From contig CAXMNX010000005.1 in NCBI GenBank assembly GCA_964194845.1, forward strand, positions 62,001-126,000: DNA of 64,000 nucleotides, given 5' to 3'. The DNA is from CAXMNX01 sp964194845 (GTDB taxonomy: Bacteria > Pseudomonadota > Alphaproteobacteria > Rhodobacterales > Rhodobacteraceae). The position numbers and the translations under genes are program-made. How positions within the stretch are numbered: position 1 is the first letter of the stretch; every line of letters starts with the position of its first letter. Under the pieces are notes generated by a model that did not search any database, had not been told where the DNA came from, and saw only the letters and a program-made list of their open reading frames with translations. Below are positions 8,674 to 16,269 of this stretch, piece by piece.

Positions 8674-9603
8674 TCACGCTTCAAGTGGTTCGAGGTGACG
8701 CTCAAGACGGTCGCGCAAATGCGCGTGGCGGCTGGGCAGCTTCAGGGCCTCGCCTAGATGCGCGGTGTCTTCGTCCACGTCGAAACCAGGTTCATTGGTG
8801 GCAACCTCGAAAAGAACCCCGCCCGGCGTGCGAAAGTAAATCGCCCAGAAATAATCGCGGTTGATCACCGGCGTGACGCGATAGCCGGTGTCCATCAGTG
8901 CCTCGCGCACCTCAAGTTGACGGGCGCGGTTTTCGACCGCGAATGCGATGTGGTGAACGGAACCGGCCCCCTGATCGGCGGCGTCAACCGAGGGCAGGGT
9001 TTCGATGTCGATCACGTTTGCTTCGTTGCCGCCCGGCACAGCAAACCGGGTCACATTGTCCGCGCGGTCGACCTCTTCGTAGCCCATGAACTTCAAAAGC
9101 TCAGCACTCGCGCCATCGTCCTGCAGGCGCATATCGGCCGAGTGAAAACCGCGAACCGCTATTTCAGCACCGACACCGTTGCCGGTCCACGGTGTGCGAT
9201 TGTCGTCGACCTCCACCAGCGAAAATGCGTCGCCGTCGGGGCCGTTAAACAACAGGCGTTTGTCGCCAAAGCGTGTGTCTTGAGCCAAATCCTTCACGCC
9301 CATTGAAGTCAGCCGATCCGCCCAAGCGCTGGTCGTATCTTTTGGAATTGCAAACGATGTCGTGCCGACCTCGCCAGTTCCCGGCCTTCCGCGCGCGGAA
9401 TTCGGAAACGGAAAATAGGTCATCACCGACCCCGGCGTTCCAACCTCGTCGCCGTAATACAAATGATAGACGTCCGGCACGTCAAAATTAACCGTCTTTT
9501 TGATCCGGCGAAGCCCGAGAACGTCGGTGAAAAAAGCATTGTTGGTGGGGGCTGACGATGCCAGCGATGTGACATGGTGCAGGCCCTTTATCTGGTTCAG
9601 CAT
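8674..9603 (-). CDS. VOC-family ring-cleaving dioxygenase (MhqO/PcpA-like)
   Basis: A 309-residue two-domain vicinal oxygen chelate protein. Likely Fe(II) ligands are His9/10 in GLHHVT, His217/218 in SVHHIAFAV, and Glu266 in GVLFEVATN. Length and motif spacing fit the hydroquinone-specific ring-cleaving dioxygenases such as MhqO and PcpA. The neighbourhood, with a glyoxalase-type dioxygenase next to an aldehyde dehydrogenase and a glutathionyl-hydroquinone reductase a few kb away, suggests quinone or aromatic detoxification; that is inference. The promoter region upstream (9604-9708) holds a long inverted repeat that may be an operator. Confidence 0.9.
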   Translation of the reverse strand: MLNQIKGLHHVTSLASSAPTNNAFFTDVLGLRRIKKTVNFDVPDVYHLYYGDEVGTPGSVMTYFPFPNSARGRPGTGEVGTTSFAIPKDTTSAWADRLTSMGVKDLAQDTRFGDKRLLFNGPDGDAFSLVEVDDNRTPWTGNGVGAEIAVRGFHSADMRLQDDGASAELLKFMGYEEVDRADNVTRFAVPGGNEANVIDIETLPSVDAADQGAGSVHHIAFAVENRARQLEVREALMDTGYRVTPVINRDYFWAIYFRTPGGVLFEVATNEPGFDVDEDTAHLGEALKLPSRHAHLRDRLERHLEPLEA

Positions 9604-9644
9604 CGCTTGGTCCTCCGGTTACCGATCCGTTGGACTTGATACTA

Positions 9645-9704
9645 ATGTGCAAAAATCTGCAATCAATTGCTAAATACGCGCAAAATCTGCGCATTTTTGC
9701 ACAT
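9645..9704 (-). promoter_or_regulatory. Long nested inverted repeat, candidate operator upstream of the VOC dioxygenase
   Basis: Two perfect 12-base arms, ATGTGCAAAAAT at 9645-9656 and ATTTTTGCACAT at 9693-9704, flank an AT-rich core. Inside lies a second perfect palindrome, GCAATCAATTGC at 9659-9670, and a direct repeat of CAAAAATCTGC / CAAAATCTGC. The element sits 42-101 bases upstream of the dioxygenase start and just after the aldehyde dehydrogenase stop. It has no U-tract after a stem, so it reads more as a binding site for a dimeric regulator than as a terminator, though a transcript hairpin is possible. Confidence 0.5.
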
Positions 9705-9708
9705 GGGC

Positions 9709-11142
9709 TCAATCCGGCCAGCCGCCCACCGATTTCACTTCGAGGAATTCCTCGATTCCCCAGACCCCGCCTTCGCGTCCGTTTCCAGACTGTCGGACGC
9801 CGCCAAAGGGCGCGCCCTGACCACGGCTTTTGCCGTTCATCTGAACCATGCCGGATTTCAGGGCTCTTGCGAAATGCTCCAATCGGGCAGCATCCGTTGA
9901 CTGAACGTAGTTCGTAAGCCCGTAGACAGTATCGTTGGCAATTTTCAACGCCTCGTCTTCACTGTCAAACGGCATGATCGACAAAACCGGGCCGAAAATT
10001 TCTTCGCGCATCACCGTCATGTCGTTGGTGACATCGGCGAAGACCGTCGGACGCACGAAGTAACCGCGACTGAGCCCATCGGGTCGCCCGACACCGCCCT
10101 CGACCACCCGCGCGCCGTCATCAATGCCCGCTTGTATCAGGTTCTGAACTTTCTCGAACTGCGTTTCACTGACAAGCGGGCCGATGTGGCCACCGTGATC
10201 GTGGGCTGTGGCAACTTTGGTGTTGCGCGCAACCTCTGCGGCTTCTTCCACTGCCTCGCCGTATCTGGACCGCTCGACCAGCATTCTTGTGGGTGCATTG
10301 CACGACTGGCCGGTGTTCTCAAAGCAGTCCCGCGCGCCGCGCTGAACCGCGTCGGCATCGGCGTCGGCAAAGACGATGTTTGCTCCCTTGCCGCCCAGCT
10401 CCAGCGATACTCGTTTCAACGTGTCCGCGGCGTTTTTCGATATTGCGATCCCGGCGCGGGTCGATCCGGTGAAGGAAATCATATCGACATCCGGGTGAAC
10501 CGAAAGCTGCGTGCCGACGCCCACGCCGTCTCCATTGACCAGATTGAACACGCCCGGCGGCACGCCCGCAGCATCGACGATCTCGGCGAATAGAAGCGAC
10601 GACAAGGGCGCGATCTCGGACGGTTTCAGCACCATCGTGCATCCGGCGATCATCGCGGGCGCGGTTTTGAGTGCGACCTGGTTCATTGGCCAGTTCCAGG
10701 GCGTGATCATGCCGACGACGCCGATCGGTTGCTTCAGAATATGCGCGCCGCGTTTGCCATTCAGGCCGTGTTCCCAGTCAAAATCCTCGACAGCTTCCAG
10801 AAAGCCGCGAATATGCCAGTCGCCGGAATCGACCTGTTCTTGAAGCGAGAAATCAATCGGCGCGCCCATCTCAACGCTGATCGCCCGTGCCATGTCGTGC
10901 TGGCGCGCGGTATAGGCATCCAGGATTTTCCGAACATAGTTGATCCGCTCGGCAACCGGCGTTTCCGACCATGCCGGAAGGGCAGCCCTGGCGGCGGTAA
11001 CCGCGGCGTCTGTGTCCGCCTGCCCACCAAGCGAGATGACGGCGGCGGGTTCCTCGGTCGAAGGGTCGATGACGTCGCAATCAGTTCCCTGGATCGGATC
11101 GACCCAGGCACCATCAATATAGAACTGACGTTTCTCGATCAT
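9709..11142 (-). CDS. NAD(P)-dependent aldehyde dehydrogenase family protein
   Basis: A 477-residue ALDH. The catalytic Cys281 is in GQSCNAPTR, the general base Glu248 in LELGGKGAN, the oxyanion Asn150 in TPWNWP, and the coenzyme loop FTGSTRAG follows at about 224-231. It oxidises an aldehyde to the acid; substrate cannot be fixed. The ATG at 11140-11142 is preceded by GGGAGGTGTCC, a good ribosome site, and the family N-terminus MIEKRQFYIDGAWV starts there; an upstream extension to 11196 is not supported. The VOC dioxygenase follows 105 bases downstream on the same strand, separated by the inverted repeat. Confidence 0.95.
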   Translation of the reverse strand: MIEKRQFYIDGAWVDPIQGTDCDVIDPSTEEPAAVISLGGQADTDAAVTAARAALPAWSETPVAERINYVRKILDAYTARQHDMARAISVEMGAPIDFSLQEQVDSGDWHIRGFLEAVEDFDWEHGLNGKRGAHILKQPIGVVGMITPWNWPMNQVALKTAPAMIAGCTMVLKPSEIAPLSSLLFAEIVDAAGVPPGVFNLVNGDGVGVGTQLSVHPDVDMISFTGSTRAGIAISKNAADTLKRVSLELGGKGANIVFADADADAVQRGARDCFENTGQSCNAPTRMLVERSRYGEAVEEAAEVARNTKVATAHDHGGHIGPLVSETQFEKVQNLIQAGIDDGARVVEGGVGRPDGLSRGYFVRPTVFADVTNDMTVMREEIFGPVLSIMPFDSEDEALKIANDTVYGLTNYVQSTDAARLEHFARALKSGMVQMNGKSRGQGAPFGGVRQSGNGREGGVWGIEEFLEVKSVGGWPD

Positions 11143-11260
11143 TGGACACCTCCCTGAAATCGGGTGAACGGTGTCACCGCCGCAAGCGCTGCGCAAGAGG
11201 CGCCGGAAGTAATTTGATCAAATTTTCTGGCGGCGGGCCGAAACGCCTATCCGCCAATGC

Positions 11261-11285
11261 AAAAGGCCGCCAATGGCGGCCTCTC
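11261..11285 (-). terminator. Rho-independent terminator of rpmJ
   Basis: On the minus strand GGCCGCC-ATT-GGCGGCC forms a strong short hairpin followed by TTTTG, about 20 bases after the rpmJ stop codon. Confidence 0.7.
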
Positions 11286-11305
11286 TCACCCGAACCAGCC
11301 TTGGC

Positions 11306-11431
11306 TCAGCCCTGGCGTGCCTTAAAGCGGCGCTGTGTCTTGTTGATAACATAGACGCGGCCCTTACGGCGCACGACGCGGCAGTCGCGGTGCCGGTTCT
11401 TCAGCGAGCGAAGCGAGTTGCGAACCTTCAT
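11306..11431 (-). CDS. rpmJ: 50S ribosomal protein L36 (bL36, long alphaproteobacterial form)
   Basis: A 41-residue, strongly basic protein beginning [20 protein letters not shown] and ending RRFKARQG. It is the alphaproteobacterial/YkgO-like form of L36. Of the classical zinc-finger cysteines only one (in [10 protein letters not shown]) remains, so this is the zinc-independent (C-minus) type. It is a component of the large ribosomal subunit. The gene is monocistronic, with its own hairpin terminator downstream and a purine-rich GGAGAGA before the ATG. It is too short for the usual ORF length cut-off. Confidence 0.95.
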   Translation of the reverse strand: MKVRNSLRSLKNRHRDCRVVRRKGRVYVINKTQRRFKARQG

Positions 11432-11508
11432 GTGGCTCTCTCCTCATGTCGTGGCGCCCAGTTTGCGCCTGATTTCGTTTACCCCCGGTGCATCAGGAGC
11501 GGTTCAGA

Positions 11509-11583
11509 TGGTGGGCGATACTGGTTTCGAACCAGTGACCCCTTCGATGTCACCGAAGTGCTCTACCGCTGAGCTAATCGCCC
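11509..11583 (-). tRNA. tRNA-Val (GAC anticodon)
   Basis: A complete cloverleaf: acceptor GGGCGAT pairs with ATCGCCC, D-arm GCTC-AGCGGTA-GAGC, anticodon arm CTTCG-GTGACAT-CGAAG giving anticodon GAC, and T-arm ACTGG-TTCGAAA-CCAGT. The 3' CCA is encoded. GAC reads the valine codons GUC and GUU. No partner tRNA is nearby. Confidence 0.97.
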
Positions 11584-11736
11584 TAACCGGCCGTCGCCGA
11601 CCATATCAAACAACAAGACGCGGAAGTTGCCCCGCGCCGGTCCGGGGTTCTATAATCACAAGCCCGACCCACATCAAGGGCTTTTGGCGGCGCGTGGAAT
11701 CATCTTATACTGACAATCCAGGGAAGGAGACGCGCG

Positions 11737-12591
11737 TTGAAGGCATACCAACTGACCATGCCCGATGTCCGGACGACGGGCGTTGTCTTCGCGTCACCGC
11801 ATTCCGGTCGCGAATATCCGTGGAACTTTACGCGTCGGTCAATACTGAACGAGGGAACCCTCAGATCGTCTGAAGATGCTTTTGTCGACCGCCTTTTCGA
11901 GGCCGCCCCATCCTACGGTGCGCCGCTTCTTGCAGCGCGGTTTCCGCGGGCGTGGGTCGATGTAAACCGGTCTGCGGATGAGCTTGACCCGGCTCTGATC
12001 GACGATCTGACAAGCAGCACGCACAATCCGCGCGTTGCGTCCGGCCTTGGGGTTATCCCGCGTGTTGTTGCAAATGGTCGCGCGATCTATCAAGGCAAGA
12101 TCAGCCGACGCGAGGCCGAGGCCCGCATCCGCGATGTCTGGCAGCCCTGGCACGACGCCGTGTCGCAGCTTTTGAAGGACAACCTGACGCTTTTTGGCGA
12201 AGCCGTTCTCATTGATTGCCATTCGATGCCGCACGAGGCGATCGAAAGCCTGTCGCATCCCCGAGGCGCGCGCCCCGACATCGTGCTGGGGGACCGGTTT
12301 GGCGCCGCCGCAAGCGCCGAAATAGTCGACAGGATTGAAGCCGCATTCGCCTCCGCCGGTCTTCGCGTGGCGCGCAATGCACCGTTTGCCGGGGCCTATA
12401 TTACCCAGCACTATGGCCGCCCTGCCCGGGGCCAGCATGTGGTTCAGGTCGAAATTGACCGGGCACTTTACATGAACGAACATTTGATCCGGCCGAACGG
12501 CAACTACAAATCGTTCTTGCGGCTAATGAACGGAATAACCGCCGAGATCGCCGAGATCGGTCGACGCGACATGCCGCTGGCAGCGGAATAA
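11737..12591 (+). CDS. N-formylglutamate amidohydrolase family protein
   Basis: A 284-residue member of PF05013. Family marks are FASPHSGREYP near the N-terminus, VDVNRSADELD around residue 75, LIDCHSMPHE near 160 (probable metal-binding His) and ITQHYGRP plus VQVEIDRALYM in the C-terminal half. The reference reaction is hydrolysis of N-formyl-L-glutamate in histidine breakdown, but no hut genes are adjacent, so other N-acyl amino acids are possible. I accept the TTG at 11737 because GGGAAGGAG lies 7-8 bases upstream; an internal ATG at 11758 is the alternative. It follows the tRNA on the opposite strand. Confidence 0.88.
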   Translation: MKAYQLTMPDVRTTGVVFASPHSGREYPWNFTRRSILNEGTLRSSEDAFVDRLFEAAPSYGAPLLAARFPRAWVDVNRSADELDPALIDDLTSSTHNPRVASGLGVIPRVVANGRAIYQGKISRREAEARIRDVWQPWHDAVSQLLKDNLTLFGEAVLIDCHSMPHEAIESLSHPRGARPDIVLGDRFGAAASAEIVDRIEAAFASAGLRVARNAPFAGAYITQHYGRPARGQHVVQVEIDRALYMNEHLIRPNGNYKSFLRLMNGITAEIAEIGRRDMPLAAE

Positions 12592-12769
12592 AGGCCATTT
12601 GACGCTTGCGTGACGGGCAGTCCGCACAAAAAATCTCGGTTTCGAATATGGAATTTCATTGTTTACGGCTACCGCGGACGGTTGATCCGCTGCACGCTGC
12701 CGTCTAAGGTCGCATTCTTAATCTCGCGCTGTTGCGGGGTGTATTGTTATTGAGTGGGGGCTTTTTGCC

Positions 12770-12895
12770 ATGACCGATATTCTGGTCGCCTTTCTGTTAG
12801 TTCTTGCGTTGGCAGCGGTTACGAATTTTGGAGTGCAGTCATCTTTTTCGCCGGGCTGCAAAGCAGGCACGGGTTGGTCGATCCAGATCTGCTGA
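12770..12895 (+). CDS. Possible small membrane protein, perhaps frameshifted
   Basis: An ATG at 12770, preceded by GAGTGGGGG, opens a 41-codon frame starting MTDILVAFLLVLALAAV, a single plausible transmembrane helix. After about residue 20 the frame turns implausible (Cys-rich and polar), while the neighbouring frame reads AVIFFAGLQSRHGLVDPD to a stop at 12907-12909 and looks more natural. This could be a frameshifted small membrane protein or chance. It converges on the transglycosylase gene. No homologue is recognised. Confidence 0.3.
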   Translation: MTDILVAFLLVLALAAVTNFGVQSSFSPGCKAGTGWSIQIC

Positions 12896-12913
12896 TCAGG
12901 ATCCTTTAATTCA

Positions 12914-14092
12914 TCAAAGCGCGTTCAAAAGCGCCGTCGTCGGCCAGGCATCAGCCGGCAGGCCGAGCCGTTTTTGTTCTTTCTGAACTGCATCGCGGGT
13001 TTTCGCGCCTAGGATTCCGTCGATCCCGCCAACGTCGTGGCCGCGCGCCGTCAGCTTTTTCTGAAGCGATTTCATCTGGCCTTCGGCAAGGGCCGGCGTG
13101 GGCGACCCGGCGTTGTAAACCTGCGCACCCTCCAGACGCGTGGCAAAATACGCGGCGGTGGTGACGTAAACAAAGCTCTGGTTCCATTCGAAAAAGACAT
13201 CGAAATTCGGGTAAGCCAAAAAGGCCGGGCCGTTGCGCCCTTGCGGCAAAAGAATTGACGCAGGCAGACCCGGGGCCGCGACCGTGCCCGACCGCGGTTT
13301 CACACCCATCTTGGCCCAGTCGCCCGCGCGATTCTTTGTCGTCAGACCTGATTGGGACCAGTCGAAGTTGTTCGGCATGGTCACTTCCTGAAGCCACGGT
13401 TCGCCTTTTCTCCAACCGAGCGATCTGAGCATATTTGCGCCGGACAAAAGCGCGTCCGGGGGCGAGGTTTTCAGATTGACGTCGCCGTCGCCGTCGCCGT
13501 CGACACCATTGACGATGATGTCTTCGGGCAGCATCTGAACCATGCCGATTTCGCCCGCCCAGGCACCGGTTGTGCGCACGGGGTCAAGATCACCGTGCTC
13601 ATAAAGCTCAATTGCCGCAAATACCTGCGGGCGGAACAACTCGGGGCGCCGACAATCATGGGCAAGGGTGACCAATGCGTTTACCGTATTGAAATCGCCC
13701 TGAACGGCACCAAAATCGGTCTCGAACGCCCAAAATGCCAGAAGAACGCCGCGCGAGACGCCAAATTCGCCTTCGACGCGATCAAAGACGCTATCCCATT
13801 TCTGTCCGTTTCGCTTGCCTGACTGAAGTCGGTTTTGACTGATCAGGCGTTGGGAAAAGTCCAGAAACGGCCGCTGAAAAATCCCCTGTGAGCGGTCAGC
13901 ACGGATGACCTTTGGATCGTGCGCCACCGAGGCGAAAAACCTATCAACCGTTGATTTCTTGTGGCCCCTGGCCTGGGCTTCGGATTTCATATCGTTAACG
14001 AAGGCGGCGAAGCTTCCGCCGCAGGCGATGGCAGGAAGCGAAAATGTGGCGGACATCAGGCAGGTTGCAATCGCAAGGTTAATAAACCGCAT
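12914..14092 (-). CDS. Lytic murein transglycosylase, MltB/SLT-B type with peptidoglycan-binding tail
   Basis: A 392-residue secreted enzyme. Residues 1-23 form a signal peptide ending AIA|CGG, and because Cys24 follows, lipidation is possible though the lipobox is weak. The GH103 catalytic region includes LLAFWAFETDFGAVQG with the catalytic Glu at about 124, and GEIGMVQMLPEDI. The C-terminal 60 residues (KSLQKKLTARGHDVGGIDGILGAKTRDAV) make a peptidoglycan-binding domain 1. It cleaves glycan strands to 1,6-anhydromuropeptides. The start is set at MRFINLAIAT (ATG 14090-14092); a 38-residue upstream extension lacks signal-peptide character. A CtrA-like box lies about 110 bases upstream. Confidence 0.92.
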   Translation of the reverse strand: MRFINLAIATCLMSATFSLPAIACGGSFAAFVNDMKSEAQARGHKKSTVDRFFASVAHDPKVIRADRSQGIFQRPFLDFSQRLISQNRLQSGKRNGQKWDSVFDRVEGEFGVSRGVLLAFWAFETDFGAVQGDFNTVNALVTLAHDCRRPELFRPQVFAAIELYEHGDLDPVRTTGAWAGEIGMVQMLPEDIIVNGVDGDGDGDVNLKTSPPDALLSGANMLRSLGWRKGEPWLQEVTMPNNFDWSQSGLTTKNRAGDWAKMGVKPRSGTVAAPGLPASILLPQGRNGPAFLAYPNFDVFFEWNQSFVYVTTAAYFATRLEGAQVYNAGSPTPALAEGQMKSLQKKLTARGHDVGGIDGILGAKTRDAVQKEQKRLGLPADAWPTTALLNAL

Positions 14093-14198
14093 CGGGAAAC
14101 TCGCTTTGTAAATTTGGCGCGACCCTAGCAGGAAGGCTATACGCGGCAAGACGCCTCCGGCTGAATTTCGCCAACTATTAACCTTTGGGGGACAGTCA

Positions 14199-14213
14199 TT
14201 AACCATCCGTTAA
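14199..14213. promoter_or_regulatory. CtrA-type binding site (TTAA-N7-TTAA)
   Basis: TTAACCATCCGTTAA matches the full-length consensus TTAA-N7-TTAA of the alphaproteobacterial response regulator CtrA. It lies in the divergent region between the transglycosylase (start 14092) and the receiver gene (start 14281), 67 bases before the latter. A nearby ATTAACC at 14178-14184 is a possible half-site. Which gene it serves cannot be settled by sequence alone. Confidence 0.6.
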
Positions 14214-14280
14214 TATGTTTGTCTGAAGAGTGAAGACAGGGGAAGTACATCCGAAGCGGAACCCCACCGCCGGAGGTGAA

Positions 14281-14643
14281 ATGGTGGTTCTGATAGCTGC
14301 AAGTAATCCTAAGTTGTCCCGTCTGTGGGCTCGGCACCTTGAACGCCTGGGTCATCGGACGGTCGTGGTTCATGCCCAGGAAGACGCGGTGGCATACCTG
14401 CGTCTGTACACTGTCGATGTTATCGTTCTGGATTTGATGCTTGAGTACGGAAGCGCGATCGCTGTTGCCGACTACGCCAGCTATCGCTGGCCCGAAGCGC
14501 GGGTTGTCTTTGTCACGAACAGCACGTTTTTTTCTGACGGGTCGATCTTCAATCACATTCCCAACGCCGCAGCATTGGTGCAGGAACAGACGCCGCCCCG
14601 TGACCTGGCGGCAATCGTCGAATACCATGCGCGTGTCTGCTAA
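14281..14643 (+). CDS. Stand-alone receiver-like protein lacking key phospho-switch residues
   Basis: A 120-residue single-domain CheY-like protein. The beta-3 end VIVLDLML gives a candidate phospho-acceptor Asp51, and VVFVTN gives the switch Thr79. The acidic pair that binds Mg in true receivers is replaced by AAS (VLIAASNP, residues 6-8), and no Lys is found in the KP position, where NAAALVQEQTPP stands. It is therefore probably not phosphorylated in the usual way. The ATG follows a perfect GGAGGTGAA, so an upstream extension to 14230 is rejected. A CtrA-like box lies upstream, which hints at cell-cycle or motility regulation. Confidence 0.82.
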   Translation: MVVLIAASNPKLSRLWARHLERLGHRTVVVHAQEDAVAYLRLYTVDVIVLDLMLEYGSAIAVADYASYRWPEARVVFVTNSTFFSDGSIFNHIPNAAALVQEQTPPRDLAAIVEYHARVC

Positions 14644-14648
14644 ATTAG

Positions 14649-15644
14649 CTAATTCAAGTCACGCCCGTGCGGTGCGTCGCAATCATTAATCGGGTTGATC
14701 GGAATGATCCGGTGCGGGTTTATACTTTCGTGGCTGTAGTGATAGTGCCGGACGATATGATCGAACTTCACGGTTTCTGCCACGCGAGAGCCGTCCGCCG
14801 CCTGCCACTGATACAATTCGCGCGCATAGCCCCAAAGGTTCGGATAGTCGATCACCCGCTTTCGGTTGCACTTGAAATGCAGGTGATAGACCACGTCAAA
14901 TCTGAACAGCGTGACCGCCAGCCGCCAATCGGCTTCGGTGATCCGCGATCCCATCAGGTAGCGATTGGTGGAAAGTCGGTTCTCGACCCAATCGAAAGTA
15001 TCGAATAGCGCGCCCACGGCTTCGTCATACGCCGCCTGAGTTGTGGCAAAGCCGGATTTGTAGACGCCGTTGTTGATTGTGCCATAGATCCGGGCGTTCA
15101 CCGCCTCGATCGCATCGCGCTCGGCCTCTGGCCAGAAGTCCGCGTTGCTGCCGGTCAAGCCGTCGAATGCAGAATTGAACATCCGGATAATCTCGGAACT
15201 TTCGTTCGAGACGATGTTTTCACGTTTTTTGTCCCACAGAACTGGAACGGAAACGCGACCCGATATTGTCGGATCGGCTTTTGTGTAGATGTCGCGCAGA
15301 AACGAAAGGCCGTAAAGCGTATCGCCGGTTGCGCCGGGGAAATCCGCATCAAATGTCCATCCGTCAGTCAGCATGTCAGGATGAACAACTGACACCGAGA
15401 TCAGGTCTTCAAGGGCTTTGAGTTTACGGAAGATTAGCGTCCGGTGCGCCCAGGGGCAGGCGGATGAGACATAAAGGTGGTATCGGTCCGCTTCCGCCGC
15501 AAACCCGCCTTCGCCGCTTGGTCCGGGCGCACCGTCGGGCGTGATCCAGTTTCGAAATTTGGCCGCCGAGCGGATAAATTTTCCGTCGGGTTTATTGATG
15601 CCCGACCAATTGTCATGCCAAACACCGTCTACGAGCAGGCCCAT
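14649..15644 (-). CDS. Glutathionyl-hydroquinone reductase / GST (ECM4, YqjG, PcpF family)
   Basis: A 331-residue Xi-class glutathione transferase. The signature SSACPWAHR puts the catalytic Cys at residue 63. Family motifs SVPVLWDKKRENIVSNESSEIIRMFN and the C-terminal CNRKRVIDYPNLWGYARELYQ are present. Such enzymes reduce glutathionyl-hydroquinones back to hydroquinone with GSH. The ATG at 15642-15644 has GAAGGAGAAG directly upstream, so the longer frame to 15767 is rejected. It is convergent with the receiver gene, with only five bases between stops. Confidence 0.93.
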   Translation of the reverse strand: MGLLVDGVWHDNWSGINKPDGKFIRSAAKFRNWITPDGAPGPSGEGGFAAEADRYHLYVSSACPWAHRTLIFRKLKALEDLISVSVVHPDMLTDGWTFDADFPGATGDTLYGLSFLRDIYTKADPTISGRVSVPVLWDKKRENIVSNESSEIIRMFNSAFDGLTGSNADFWPEAERDAIEAVNARIYGTINNGVYKSGFATTQAAYDEAVGALFDTFDWVENRLSTNRYLMGSRITEADWRLAVTLFRFDVVYHLHFKCNRKRVIDYPNLWGYARELYQWQAADGSRVAETVKFDHIVRHYHYSHESINPHRIIPINPINDCDAPHGRDLN

Positions 15645-15902
15645 GAATGCTTCTCCTTCGGCAGGAATATGGCTGAACTGGCCAGAAAGACCACCGACGT
15701 TACCACATGCTTTCTGTGCGAAACCGCACTGAAATTGCGGATCTCGACCAAACTTGCACAGGTTCACAGTTCTCGAATTGGCGACAATGGCGGAGTTTTT
15801 GCAACTATCCGCCAGTAACTGTTTCCAAATTCCATCACGATATCAGGGTGTTCTTGACCCGTGCGCGAATCGGTTCATTGTTTTGGATGGGGGATTGCTG
15901 TG

Positions 15903-16253
15903 ATGTCTGATTTATTGCCGAAATACGTTCGCGAGGGCCTGGAGGCTGCGCGCAAGCGCAACCTGCAACGGAAAAGCCGCCTGAAGGTGAAAGTGGGCGG
16001 TCAGACGTTTACGATTTTGCGATATTGGGACGAAGGCTTTGCGCTGGATGTCGAAGACGCGCCGCACCTTCGCGGGATGGTGGATGTCTATGATGGCGGG
16101 CGCCATTTGTCGCAATGCCTGATCGTGGCGTCAGAGGCAGAAGCGGGCGAAATGGTTTACGAGTTCAAGCGCGAGACCATGGTGGCAAACGCCGCTCCGC
16201 TGGACTACGACAGCGACGAAAACGCGCCGGTCGCACTCATCGCGCGGAACTAG
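15903..16253 (+). CDS. Conserved hypothetical protein
   Basis: A 116-residue soluble protein, MSDLLPKYVREGLEAARKRN at the start, then a basic stretch NLQRKSRLKVKVGGQTF and a C-terminal half with YDGGRHLSQCLIVAS and EFKRETM. The size and acidic C-terminus suggest a compact beta-rich domain. Roseobacter genomes carry similar uncharacterised proteins, but I recognise no motif that gives a function. The ATG at 15903 is chosen because the frame upstream has no coding character. It converges on hemC. Confidence 0.82.
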   Translation: MSDLLPKYVREGLEAARKRNLQRKSRLKVKVGGQTFTILRYWDEGFALDVEDAPHLRGMVDVYDGGRHLSQCLIVASEAEAGEMVYEFKRETMVANAAPLDYDSDENAPVALIARN

Positions 16254-16269
16254 TCAGCAGCGAACGCCT

